Source: CAXMPK01 sp964195405
GTDB taxonomy: Bacteria; Actinomycetota; Acidimicrobiia; Spongiisociales; ZC4RG35
NCBI GenBank assembly: GCA_964195405.1
Contig: CAXMPK010000029.1
Span: 44,374-108,373 of the forward strand
Reading direction: 5' to 3'
Length of the DNA stretch: 64,000 nt
Below are positions 25,189 to 33,679 of the stretch, in pieces (the first letter of the stretch is position 1; the number at the start of each line of letters is the position of its first letter). The notes below the pieces were generated by a model. That model had not been told where the DNA came from, did not search any database, and worked only from the letters and a program-made list of their open reading frames with translations. A program made the translations under genes and the position numbers.

Positions 25189-25975
25189 CGACTACACCCT
25201 CGGCAAGGTTGAGGTCGGCGGAGGCGTCCCCTCCACGGATGGCGAGAGCGACCAGACCCGTCGAATCGACGTGTAGGAGGGCATCACCCTCGGCAACGTC
25301 GCTGTACGACGTCACCCAGACGATCGTGTGAATTGTCGAGCCGACCTTCACTGTCACGGATTCACCATGACTAATGCCGATCTCGGCGAGGTCTTCGGGA
25401 GAGATATTTGTCTGCACGTTCCCGTAGCCGTCGACCCACCATGCTTTGCCGGCCACAATCGAGCCGTCAATATCGCTAAGGGGCAGCAGCAAAGGAGTCA
25501 GGTCAGCCCCATCGACCATAGGCCCAAGATCGGCTAGCGCCGCGTCTCCTGCGGCAAGAAGGGCCGCAGCCGGCGCAAACACATCACGACCATGAAAAGT
25601 CTCACCAGGCGAGGGGATCATGGCCTCCGGGTTCTCAATCGAAACAATCTGCGACGCACCACCCATCATCGCCACGGCAGGTGAGAGCAGTCCATTGTCG
25701 GGACCGACAAAATGGCCCCAGGGAGTCTCAGCGGCGATAGCCCGCCGATCCGACCCGACTCCGGGATCAACCACTGCAAGACACACCCCCTCCGGCAAAT
25801 ACTGAATCGCCCTGGTCAAGGACAACGCCCCGGACCGGACGTTCCCGCGAGCAACGTTGTGGGTCACGTCGATCACCCGAGAATCGGGAGCCAGCTTGGC
25901 CAACACACCGTGTACGACCCCTACGAACTCATCATGCAAGCCAAAGTCGGACAGGAAACTGATGGGCAGCGACAT
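25151..25975 (-). CDS. SAM hydrolase / SAM hydroxide adenosyltransferase (DUF62)
   Basis: The family cleaves S-adenosylmethionine using an activated water or hydroxide, giving adenosine and methionine. The N-terminal motif SFLSDFGLHDEFVGVVHGV and the segment VIDVTHNVARGNVRSGA are diagnostic, as are VVDPGVGSDRRAI and GPDNGLLSPA. The C-terminal beta domain has WVDGYGNVQTNIS. The length of 274 residues is normal. The gene stands alone, divergent from the Clp1-like gene. Its metabolic purpose is generally not settled. Confidence 0.9.
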   Translation of the reverse strand: MSLPISFLSDFGLHDEFVGVVHGVLAKLAPDSRVIDVTHNVARGNVRSGALSLTRAIQYLPEGVCLAVVDPGVGSDRRAIAAETPWGHFVGPDNGLLSPAVAMMGGASQIVSIENPEAMIPSPGETFHGRDVFAPAAALLAAGDAALADLGPMVDGADLTPLLLPLSDIDGSIVAGKAWWVDGYGNVQTNISPEDLAEIGISHGESVTVKVGSTIHTIVWVTSYSDVAEGDALLHVDSTGLVALAIRGGDASADLNLAEGVVVSLAANRSTKAE

Positions 25976-26053
25976 TGCTCAAGGACGCTAGTGGTCTGTC
26001 GCTCAATTGATGCCTGGTTGGAACCGCACCGGTGACTCCTATATTGGCCCCAC

Positions 26054-26935
26054 ATGGGTGAGCTCAGCCACGAAGCACTAGCAAGGGAAATCGCTGCCAC
26101 CAACATTGCAATGTTGATTGGAGGGCTTGACACCGGAAAGACCACCATCGCATTGGAGGCGGTCCGGATAGCCCTATCAGAGGGAAAGACACCGGTCCTC
26201 GTCGATGCCGATGTCGGCAATTCAACAGTGGGCCCACCTGGATGCGTTGGGATGAAAGTATTCTCCTCGGAGGCCGACCTGGAGAAACTGGACCAAGCGG
26301 ATGCGCTCCAGTTCGTTGGCGCCATCAGCCCATCACGACTGGTTCTTCAACATGTGGTGGCGACTGCCGTGATGGTTGAACGAGCCAGCACACTCGGCGA
26401 CGTTGTCATAGTCGACACCACGGCAGTGGCGTCAGGCGTCGCCGGTGAGACCCTCAAGTACCACAAAGCCGAGCTGTGTCGTCCTGAGAGGATCGTGGCG
26501 TTACAACGCGGCGAGGAGATGGAACCCGTGGTCGGCATGTTGCGCCGCTTCCTCGGAGCCGACGTCGTGACATCACCAACCGACGCCCAACTGATCCCGA
26601 TCTCACCCGATGCAAGGGCGCGCAAACGCACCGATGGTTTCAGGGCCGCTCTCGCCGAGCCGCTCGAGAGATGGAAGGTTCGACCAACTGTCTTTGCCCC
26701 CACCCTGCCTGTCGGTCTCAATCTGGGTCGCCTAGACGGTGTGGTCGTGGGAGTGCAGGACGAGGGTGGTGGATGTCTCGGCCTGGGCGTACTCAGCTAC
26801 GAAGAAGGAACACTTCGTGTCGCGACAAATGTTGGAGAAGGCATGACCGGTCTGCGTCTTGGTTCGATGCGACTCGATCTCGAGACGTTCGACTCGACCG
26901 TGGTCAATCTTCGAGAGGTGATGTTCGGGGTCTAA
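26054..26935 (+). CDS. Clp1/Grc3-type P-loop polynucleotide kinase-like protein
   Basis: Walker A is GGLDTGKTT near 23-31. It is followed by VLVDADVGNSTVGPPGCVG, the hallmark of Clp1/Grc3 RNA 5'-kinases (DxDxGQ-type motif then GPPG). The C-terminal half is a beta-rich domain with VGVQDEGGGCLGLGVL. In eukaryotes and archaea such proteins phosphorylate RNA 5'-OH ends. In bacteria the substrate is not established. The 293 residues are a typical size for the bacterial short forms. The 3' end overlaps the convergent lipoprotein gene by four bases. Confidence 0.8.
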   Translation: MGELSHEALAREIAATNIAMLIGGLDTGKTTIALEAVRIALSEGKTPVLVDADVGNSTVGPPGCVGMKVFSSEADLEKLDQADALQFVGAISPSRLVLQHVVATAVMVERASTLGDVVIVDTTAVASGVAGETLKYHKAELCRPERIVALQRGEEMEPVVGMLRRFLGADVVTSPTDAQLIPISPDARARKRTDGFRAALAEPLERWKVRPTVFAPTLPVGLNLGRLDGVVVGVQDEGGGCLGLGVLSYEEGTLRVATNVGEGMTGLRLGSMRLDLETFDSTVVNLREVMFGV

Positions 26936-28176
26936 CGCTCGACCGACCAGGCTACCCACGACCCATCGGAGACCTTGTTTGGCGCTCCGCCGCCTATTCC
27001 CTGCACCCAGATCCCATCGTCAGCGCTGTAGGCGAATGCCATCGAGTCCGGGGCCCAGAAACTCACCGACTGGGCGTATTGGGGGAAGAACGGGACAATT
27101 TCACGGATCAGAGATATCGAGGGGCGAAATACCCCGTAATCGGTCGTGTCACCACGTAGTCCCCACACCGATTTCTGTATTCCTTCATCGGTAGGCGTCA
27201 TCATGAGGAGAGATTCGCCGTCCGGACTCCAGAAAAACCCCAGCGCCGGACGTTGAGTGAGTACCTCCGACTCACCGGTAGCCACCTCGAGCACCACTAC
27301 CACGTCACCGGGAATCGCCGCTACCTCGGTGAGCCCCACCGAAATCCCCGGATCGCCTCCGGTCGATTGCAGGGCCACATGGGTCCCCTGGCGATTCACC
27401 ACGAACCACGTGAACTCTCCTAGCTCGACTAGCTGGCGACGCTCGCCACCGACGACCTCAACAACCAGGCCATCATCAACAACATGAAAGATCCCAGCTG
27501 ATGTCCATTGAGGAACCAGATACCCGGGGGCGGTCGGGCCCAGCTGCTCTCTAGCACCATCGGGACCCACGGTCTCAAACCTGTCGGCACCGACATGAGT
27601 GACAACATGCTCACTGCCCGGGCTCCACGAGAAATAGAACGGCGATCCACCAGCCACCACTGAAGTGGAGGCGTCTGGAACGTCCACCATCACGAAATCG
27701 AGACCGACCGCGCCGTTGCGGAGCACCCCGATGTGCTGCGAGTTCGGAGACCAATACATGTAGAAGGGCAGATTCGACGTATCAACTGTCGTCGGCAGAA
27801 TCTCTTCAACCCCCTGGATTCCGACCGCGAATCCGTCGGCCGTCGCCTGGCCCCATGCCAGAAACGCTCCGTCGGGTGACCAAATCGGCTGGCTGTAGAT
27901 AGCGATATCGCCGGCATTGTCGGTAATCGCCACACGATTCGACCCGTCGGGGTCCATGACCACGACATCACCACTCCCATCCAGAACAACCAGACGCCCG
28001 GAGCCAATGCTCGTCTGAATCGGGGTAGTAGTCGCCGGGGTTGCGGTTGTGCCTTCGGTCGACGCCGTGACGACGGGCGAGGTTGTCACGGCGGTCGAGG
28101 TTGTGTCCCCGGTCGAGGTCGTGCACGCGACCAGAACCAGGAGCAATGAGACCGACCCGGTGAGACCTCGGAACAT
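26932..28176 (-). CDS. Lipoprotein with TolB/WD40-like beta-propeller
   Basis: The N-terminus is a signal peptide ending in a lipobox (SLLLVLVAC, Cys near 18), followed by a Thr/Ser-rich linker of about 40 residues. The remaining 350 residues carry repeated blades with PxWSPDGxxLAW-like units: IWSPDGAFLAWG, YWSPNSQHIGVL, SWSPGSEHVVTH, FWSPDGESLLMM and FWAPDSMAFAYS. This is a TolB-like six-bladed propeller anchored outside the membrane. The ligand is unknown. No operon partner is evident. Confidence 0.8.
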   Translation of the reverse strand: MFRGLTGSVSLLLVLVACTTSTGDTTSTAVTTSPVVTASTEGTTATPATTTPIQTSIGSGRLVVLDGSGDVVVMDPDGSNRVAITDNAGDIAIYSQPIWSPDGAFLAWGQATADGFAVGIQGVEEILPTTVDTSNLPFYMYWSPNSQHIGVLRNGAVGLDFVMVDVPDASTSVVAGGSPFYFSWSPGSEHVVTHVGADRFETVGPDGAREQLGPTAPGYLVPQWTSAGIFHVVDDGLVVEVVGGERRQLVELGEFTWFVVNRQGTHVALQSTGGDPGISVGLTEVAAIPGDVVVVLEVATGESEVLTQRPALGFFWSPDGESLLMMTPTDEGIQKSVWGLRGDTTDYGVFRPSISLIREIVPFFPQYAQSVSFWAPDSMAFAYSADDGIWVQGIGGGAPNKVSDGSWVAWSVER

Positions 28177-28316
28177 GAGACGAGCCTATTGGAGGTCGCG
28201 AGTTGCGCTAGTGGTGTGTCGTCTTCCACCAGCGAACACGTCCAACGTCGGTGAATCCGAACCCGGTCTGGTGAAAACGCTGATCTCGGCCCCGGTCCAT
28301 GTGTGGTGGCCGAAGG

Positions 28317-29303
28317 TCACGAACTTGCCAAGACCTCGGCGAGAAGAACAGGGTCAACACTCCCACCGCTGATGAGGCACACGGTCTTTCCTCTCGTGGT
28401 CTCCGGTATCTTCAGAGCAGCTGCCACCGACGCAGCGCCAGCCCCCTCGGTGACGAGCTTGTCGTTCATCGCGAGCCGGCCCATTGCAGCTTTCACCTCG
28501 TCTTCGGAGACGACCACAACTTCGTCGATGAGTGAGCGCAACATCGGATACATGTTGTGAGTGATCACCGGAGTAGAGGCTCCTTCGACGACGGTTTTGT
28601 TCCAGTCGATCCACACCGGGCCACCCGCCTCGAATGCGGCCAGCAACGCCGAGTTCACCTCGGCCTGGACACCAAAAATCCGCACCGATGGCTTGAGGGA
28701 CTTCACCACCGACGCTACTCCAGCAATCAATGCACCACCGCCGACAGGGACGAACACGGAGTCGAGTTCGCCGAGATCCTCCATGATCTCGAGGCCGATC
28801 GTGCCGTGCCCGGCGATCATCAACGGCTCACCCCACGGATTGAGATAGTGGTAGGACTCGGAGCGCCAGCCTTCCTCAAACATGTAAATCATCAGATCCG
28901 TCATCGAAACACTGACAAGTTCGGTGCCGTATGCCTCGATCGCCGCTCGCTTCGCATCATGGAGAGTTTCGGGCACAAGGGACCGCGAGCCGACTCCGAG
29001 CTGTGTGGCCATATAGCCAACCGCCTGTGCGGTGTTTCCGGCACTGGTTGTCGACAGCCCTTGTTTCGCCTGGTCCGGGGTGAGGGACAGGGCCCAGTTG
29101 CCGACACCCCGGACCTTGAACGATCCGATCGGCTGGAGGACCTCGGGTTTCAGATAGATCTGACCAGACTCGTCACCCTTCAGTCTCATCAAAGGGGTGC
29201 GGACGATGGTTCCCACCAGTCTTAGCGCGGCCTCACGCACTTGTGTCAGGGGCGGAGGTTGCACCGGATCACCTGGCCATCCCGTTGGCCTGGATTCAGA
29301 CAT
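28317..29303 (-). CDS. Threonine/serine dehydratase-like PLP enzyme
   Basis: This is a fold-type II PLP enzyme of 328 residues. The Schiff-base lysine is in QPIGSFKVRGVGN, the phosphate-binding Gly loop is PVGGGALIAGVASV, and TTSAGNTAQAVGYMA binds the substrate carboxylate. The order matches threonine/serine dehydratases and relatives such as serine racemase. There is no ACT regulatory domain, so it is a catabolic-type form. The divergent RidA gene 50 bp away is meaningful: RidA removes the reactive enamine that this kind of dehydratase releases. Confidence 0.86.
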   Translation of the reverse strand: MSESRPTGWPGDPVQPPPLTQVREAALRLVGTIVRTPLMRLKGDESGQIYLKPEVLQPIGSFKVRGVGNWALSLTPDQAKQGLSTTSAGNTAQAVGYMATQLGVGSRSLVPETLHDAKRAAIEAYGTELVSVSMTDLMIYMFEEGWRSESYHYLNPWGEPLMIAGHGTIGLEIMEDLGELDSVFVPVGGGALIAGVASVVKSLKPSVRIFGVQAEVNSALLAAFEAGGPVWIDWNKTVVEGASTPVITHNMYPMLRSLIDEVVVVSEDEVKAAMGRLAMNDKLVTEGAGAASVAAALKIPETTRGKTVCLISGGSVDPVLLAEVLASS

Positions 29304-29352
29304 AGATCTCTACGCTCATCACCTTGGACAGTATCGACAGGAGGAACACATC

Positions 29353-29733
29353 GTGGAAAAGATCATTGCCGACGGGTTGGCACGGCTTCCGTCATTCAGC
29401 CATGCGGTTGTGGCCGGAGACACGATCTACGTGTCGGGGAGCTTGGGCACACTTCCGAATTCGATGGAACTGGTTCCTGGCGGAGTTGGCCCGGAAACAA
29501 CTCAAACCATCGCCAATATCACGCGAATCCTCGAGGAGTGCGGCGCCACGACCGACGACATCGTGAAGGTGAACGTATATGTATCCGATATGTCGACGTT
29601 CGGTGACATGAACGACGCATACCTCAAAGTGTTCGGCGACTCCCCACCTGCCCGTATCACCGTGGGCGGCGTCGACCTTGCGCTCGGTGCCGCAGTCGAG
29701 ATCGACTGCATCGCGTGGAAGGGAACCGACTAG
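29353..29733 (+). CDS. ridA: RidA family enamine/imine deaminase
   Basis: RidA hydrolyses 2-aminoacrylate-type enamines formed by PLP dehydratases. The 126-residue protein has the family pattern YVSGSLGTLP, a NITRILEECGATTDDIVKVNVYVSDMSTF helix-strand unit, and PPARITVGGVDLALGAAVEIDCIA with the conserved Arg. The GTG at 29353 is fixed by AGGAGG eight bases upstream, although the frame is open to 29197. It is divergent from the dehydratase gene and its 3' end overlaps the selenoprotein candidate by four bases. Confidence 0.92.
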   Translation: MEKIIADGLARLPSFSHAVVAGDTIYVSGSLGTLPNSMELVPGGVGPETTQTIANITRILEECGATTDDIVKVNVYVSDMSTFGDMNDAYLKVFGDSPPARITVGGVDLALGAAVEIDCIAWKGTD

Positions 29734-30281
29734 TTGTCGGGGATCCAGTCCTCCAACGGGATGCCCAAACCGTCAGCTATTCGGTTGGCATATGCGTAAT
29801 ACCCCACGACTTCTGTGATGTGGAGAATGTCGGTGTCGGTGAACTCGAGCTCTTTCAAACGCACCACGTCTTGTTCTGCGACGCTGCCTGGGTTGACAGT
29901 GAGCTTCAAGGCATAGTCGAGCATGGCGATGCGTTTCTCTGTTATCCCGGCGGTCTGGTAATTGTCCTCGATGCGAGCGGCGAGATCATCATCTCGCAAC
30001 AACCGGCGAAGACCGCGCCGGTGATGGGTCAGTCAGTAGTGGCAGTCGTTTTTCTTGGATACGACCAGCGCAATCATCTCACGCTCCACCTTGCGGAGAG
30101 TTTTCGTCCCTTTCATGGCCTGGCGATAGAGGACGTAGTGGGCGTTCATACTCCCGGCGTCGAGAGCGTGAATCCGCAAGATCCAATCGACCCGCTTGTG
30201 GACGGGGTCGATGATTTCATCTTTCAACCTCTTCAGATCATCGCCCCACTTGTCTTCGTGCGGGGCTTCGATCCAGGGCAT
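29730..30281 (-). CDS. AhpD-like peroxidase-related protein, probable selenoprotein (CxxU)
   Basis: Two minus-strand frames, 30033-30281 and the part ending at 29730, are in the same phase and separated only by TGA at 30033-30035. Read through, they give a 183-residue AhpD/carboxymuconolactone-decarboxylase-fold protein: MIALVVSKKNDCHYU then LTHHRRGLRRL. The TGA replaces exactly the second Cys of the CxxC redox motif. Eighteen bases after the TGA is GGUCU in the loop of a 7-bp stem, as in a bacterial SECIS element. Both halves are otherwise intact and family-like. It follows lysA by 35 bp. The alternative, a nonsense mutation in a CxxC gene, is less likely given the SECIS. Confidence 0.8.
30002..30035 (-). 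promoter_or_regulatory. Bacterial SECIS-like hairpin with its UGA codon
   Basis: On the minus strand the TGA (30035-30033) is followed by an 11-nt spacer and then a perfect stem ACCGGCG / CGCCGGT (30022-30016 with 30008-30002). The 7-nt loop CGGUCUU contains GGUCU. Loop sequence and the 18-nt distance from UGA to GGUCU equal those I recall for the Escherichia coli fdhF SECIS. One U can bulge at the stem base. Confidence 0.78.
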
Positions 30282-30316
30282 CAGAGAAACCTAGTGGTGC
30301 ATCGCAAGGAGGATCA

Positions 30317-31594
30317 CTAACCAAGGTCGACGTCGCGGGCCACCAGGTCATCGAACGTCTCACGTCGAACCACCAGTCGGGCATGTCCATTCTTGGCGAA
30401 GACAACGGGAGGCCGAAGCGCCATGTTGTAATTGGACCCCATCGTGTGTCCGTAGGCGCCGGTGACGGGCGTGCACAGCAGGTCGCCCACGTCGATACTC
30501 GCCGGGATACGACCACTCCAAACCAGAACATCACCTGATTCGCAGTGTTTCCCCACCACCCGAATCTCTCGATCTCGATCCTCGTCGGCCGCAGTCGGAG
30601 CAAACACTTCGTAGCCACTGCCGTATAAGACCGGCCTCGGGTTGTCGCTCATACCGCCATCGACCGAGACGTAGGTTCGTACCCCGGGGATAGCCTTGAT
30701 CGTCCCGACTCTGTAGACGGTCACCGCGGCTTGAGCCACAATCGAACGACCTGGCTCGGCCATAACCCGTGCATCGATTCCAGCGTCGTTCGCGGCCAGG
30801 CGAACTGCATCGCCCCACTCACCGATCGAGGGCGCCTCTTCGCCCTCCACATAGGCAACGCCCAGACCACCACCGATGGAAAACTCCTCGATATCGAGCG
30901 GGCCAACGAACTCGCCGATTGCGAACACTGCTCTGTTGAAGGAAGCGACGTCAAAGACTTGGCTGCCGACATGAGCATGGACGCCGATCAGATCCATCGC
31001 CGGCGAATCCACGATCCGTCGAAAGGCCGCGAGGGCCCGGCCGTCTTCAATGGAGATGCCGAACTTCGAGTCAACGACACCCGTCCGCAGATATTCGTGG
31101 GTGTGAGCCTCAATCCCAGGGTTGACACGGATCAATACAGTTGGAGGTGGCGATCCGTGTTCGACGAGCTCCTCGATCCTGTCGATCTCGACCATCGAGT
31201 CGATAACGATCCGGCCGACACCGGCCTCCATCGCCAACTTCAACTCACTAAGGCTTTTGTTGTTGCCGTGGAACACAAGGCGGTCCGGCGAGACACCGGC
31301 GGCAAGCGCCACGTGGATCTCTCCTCCCGTTGAGACATCGAGATCCATCCCCTCTTCCACAGCCAAACGAGCCATCGCACCACACAGAAAGGCCTTGGTC
31401 GCGTAGGCGACACCATCGGGAAAAGCTGCAACGGCCTCCCGACAGCGGGCTCGCAGATGCTCCTCGTCATATACAAAAAGCGGGGTGCCGTGCTCGCCAG
31501 AGAGCTCGGCGAGATCACAACCGGCGATAGAAAGCCGACCGTCCGCTCCAATCTCTGAGTTGTCGGGCAAGAGATGGCGGGGCAACACAGACAT
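30317..31594 (-). CDS. lysA: Diaminopimelate decarboxylase
   Basis: LysA converts meso-diaminopimelate to lysine with PLP. The 425-residue protein shows FVYDEEHLRAR, the PLP lysine in VAYATKAFLCGAMARL, the HVGSQVFD histidine region, SIGGGLGVAY and EPGRSIVAQA, and the substrate Cys motif CESGDVLVW. All are in order for the alanine-racemase-fold decarboxylases. It lies upstream of the AhpD-like gene, probably co-transcribed. No other lysine genes are near. Confidence 0.95.
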   Translation of the reverse strand: MSVLPRHLLPDNSEIGADGRLSIAGCDLAELSGEHGTPLFVYDEEHLRARCREAVAAFPDGVAYATKAFLCGAMARLAVEEGMDLDVSTGGEIHVALAAGVSPDRLVFHGNNKSLSELKLAMEAGVGRIVIDSMVEIDRIEELVEHGSPPPTVLIRVNPGIEAHTHEYLRTGVVDSKFGISIEDGRALAAFRRIVDSPAMDLIGVHAHVGSQVFDVASFNRAVFAIGEFVGPLDIEEFSIGGGLGVAYVEGEEAPSIGEWGDAVRLAANDAGIDARVMAEPGRSIVAQAAVTVYRVGTIKAIPGVRTYVSVDGGMSDNPRPVLYGSGYEVFAPTAADEDRDREIRVVGKHCESGDVLVWSGRIPASIDVGDLLCTPVTGAYGHTMGSNYNMALRPPVVFAKNGHARLVVRRETFDDLVARDVDLG

Positions 31595-31644
31595 CGGAGT
31601 TGGGATCGTGGCATCTGAGACTACGAAGGCAAAGCGTTGGATAA

Positions 31645-31683
31645 GCGAAAGAGCCGCCGGGGACCAGTGGCTCTTCGCTTTTT
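31645..31683 (+). terminator. Intrinsic terminator-like hairpin, plus strand
   Basis: GCGAAAGAGCC (31645-31655) pairs with GGCTCTTCGC (31669-31678) with one bulged A, and TTTTT follows at 31679-31683. By shape it terminates plus-strand transcription, yet both neighbouring genes (lysA and the 31751 gene) are on the minus strand. It may end an unannotated antisense transcript, or act on the reverse strand as a weaker terminator. Confidence 0.6.
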
Positions 31684-31750
31684 AGTCGAAGGGCCAGGGA
31701 TTTAGTGGGATCCGGAACCGGTTACGGGTCGTGGTGGCTGAGGTGGGGGA

Positions 31751-32488
31751 CTAGTTGCTGAAGGTGACGCTGAACGCTGGCGCCCAACGAGAGACAACAC
31801 GTCCGTAGTTCTCTCCGGCACGCATCATGTCGCCGGCCTCGAGCGCGTCTAACGACTCCTGAACCAACTCACATGAGTTGTCGAATACCAGGTCTTCAGA
31901 TTCGAATAGGTCGGCGACATCGCCGTAATCGAGCTCGACCATCGATCCCGAAGGAAATGGACCCAACCATTCGCCGAGCTGGCCAAGTTCCTGAGCCGGA
32001 CCGGGGAAGACGTCGAGTTTCTCGATGATCTCATACGCCCGGTTCACCCGGCGCCGGCTCTCGTCAACATCGGAACGAAATCGGAGGCGCATCCCGTCCG
32101 GCGCCTCGTAGATCTGTTTCTGAGACGGATCGAAGGCGGTAAACCAGCGAACCGGAACGTGCCAAGCCGAGGTGAGCACATGGGACCGGTGTTCGGGGTG
32201 GGCACGGTGATATGCACGCAGCTCATGGTCGGCGGCTCTCGCCGCGTCCTCGGGGATGAGACCGACCCCAAGCCCTTGAAAAGCGTTGGCGAACGCCACC
32301 GTCGACTCGAGCACACGAAGCCGGAGGTTGCGGGGACAGACCAAACGCTTGCCATCCCAATCAGCTGTCCAGTGAGCATCGCCTTCCTCTTCGGACAGGA
32401 GTCCGTAAGTGCGTACGAAACCTGGGACCGGTTCCATCGACGCCTCGACCTCAGGCGCGTAAACCCTCAGATAGGCGGCCTTCGTCAT
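31751..32488 (-). CDS. Conserved hypothetical protein
   Basis: A 245-residue soluble protein with no signal peptide or membrane helix. It begins MTKAAYLRVYAPEV and has a Trp-rich middle (SAWHVPVRWFTAFDPSQK) and a C-terminal acidic helix region around LDYGDVADLFESEDL. It resembles a conserved actinobacterial family whose function I do not know. The ATG at 32488 is preferred over the frame-opening 32506 because the conserved start lies there. It is divergent from the leucine dehydrogenase gene. Confidence 0.65.
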   Translation of the reverse strand: MTKAAYLRVYAPEVEASMEPVPGFVRTYGLLSEEEGDAHWTADWDGKRLVCPRNLRLRVLESTVAFANAFQGLGVGLIPEDAARAADHELRAYHRAHPEHRSHVLTSAWHVPVRWFTAFDPSQKQIYEAPDGMRLRFRSDVDESRRRVNRAYEIIEKLDVFPGPAQELGQLGEWLGPFPSGSMVELDYGDVADLFESEDLVFDNSCELVQESLDALEAGDMMRAGENYGRVVSRWAPAFSVTFSN

Positions 32489-32592
32489 TGACCCATCCTG
32501 GCACAACCTCGGGTGTGCCCGCTAGGGGCGCAAGGGTTCACCCGAAGGTAAGATTGGGTTGTCCTGCCGCCGCCGGAGAGGAGACCCGGCCC

Positions 32593-33675
32593 TTGTTCGT
32601 TTTCGATGAAGTAGCCAAGGAAGGCCACGAACAGATCGTCTACGGCTTCGACAAGGTATCTGGTCTCAAGACAATCATCGCGATACACAGCACGGCTCTC
32701 GGTCCCGCCTTAGGCGGGACTCGCTTTTTTCCGTACAAGTCGGAGGACGATGCCCTCGAAGATGTGCTTCGGCTCTCCAAAGGAATGACTTTGAAAGCCG
32801 CCGCTGCCGGTCTCGACCTGGGCGGTGGGAAGGCTGTGATCATCGGGGACCCGAGACGGGACAAGTCAGAGCGTCTTTTCCGGGCGTACGGACGCATCGT
32901 CGACTCGCTGCAAGGTCGATACATCACCGCCGAGGACGTCGGGACGACGACGACCGACCTCGATCTGGTTCGACGAGAAACCAGTTGGGCGCTGGGGGGC
33001 TCCGTCGCTCTTGGCGGTGCAGGTGATCCGTCACCCGTGACCGCCCGGGGTTTGTATGCCGCGACAAGGGCTGTCGCACAAAAGCTCTGGAGAAACTCGG
33101 ATGTGACAGGTCGCAAGTTCGCGGTGCAGGGTGTCGGCAAGGTGGGTTCTGCATTTGTCCAACTCCTCGTTGAGAACCGGGCCGAAGTCGTGATCACCGA
33201 CGCCTACGAGCCGGCCATTGCCTCTGCCGTGGAGAAATACGGGGTAGAGGCAGTCGAGCCCGACGAGATCTTCAAAGTCGACTGCGACATATTCTCGCCC
33301 TGTGCACTCGGTGCAGGACTCAACGAGGACACCATCCCCGATCTCAACTGCGAGGCGATCGTGGGGAGCGCAAACAACCAATTGGCGACCGAAAAAGACG
33401 CCGCTCGCCTCGCGGATCGGGGGATCCTCTATGGCCCCGACTTCGTAGTCAACGCCGGCGGGCTGATCAACGTCTACGACGAACTGCACGGCTATTCGAA
33501 AACTAGGGTTCTACATCGAGTCGACTCAATCTATGAAGCAACCATGACCATCCTCGACGCTGCCGAGGAGCTTGGAATCAACCCCAACGAGGCCGCAGTC
33601 AAAGTCGCCGAAGACAGAATCCACCAAATCGGAAACTTACGTCGGTTCCGCCGCAGTGGACACGACCGCAACTGA
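32593..33675 (+). CDS. Leucine/valine/phenylalanine dehydrogenase
   Basis: It deaminates branched-chain (or aromatic) amino acids to 2-oxoacids with NAD+. The substrate domain has LGPALGGTRFFPY and the catalytic lysine region LSKGMTLKAAAAGLDLGGGK; the NAD domain has FAVQGVGKVGSAFVQLL. TTG at 32593 is chosen: GAGGAG lies about ten bases upstream, and the family starts at FVFDEVAKEGHEQIVY. The frame extends to 32488 with unrelated residues. About 360 residues, as usual. It is followed five bases later by the E1 component gene, so its 2-oxoacid products feed directly to that enzyme. Confidence 0.9.
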   Translation: MFVFDEVAKEGHEQIVYGFDKVSGLKTIIAIHSTALGPALGGTRFFPYKSEDDALEDVLRLSKGMTLKAAAAGLDLGGGKAVIIGDPRRDKSERLFRAYGRIVDSLQGRYITAEDVGTTTTDLDLVRRETSWALGGSVALGGAGDPSPVTARGLYAATRAVAQKLWRNSDVTGRKFAVQGVGKVGSAFVQLLVENRAEVVITDAYEPAIASAVEKYGVEAVEPDEIFKVDCDIFSPCALGAGLNEDTIPDLNCEAIVGSANNQLATEKDAARLADRGILYGPDFVVNAGGLINVYDELHGYSKTRVLHRVDSIYEATMTILDAAEELGINPNEAAVKVAEDRIHQIGNLRRFRRSGHDRN

Positions 33676-33679
33676 CTTA

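Noticed and set aside
29730..30281. Two separate small hypothetical genes, or a frameshifted pseudogene, at the AhpD-like locus
   Set aside because: The halves are in the same phase, only one TGA intervenes, it replaces the expected Cys, and a SECIS-type hairpin follows at the correct distance.
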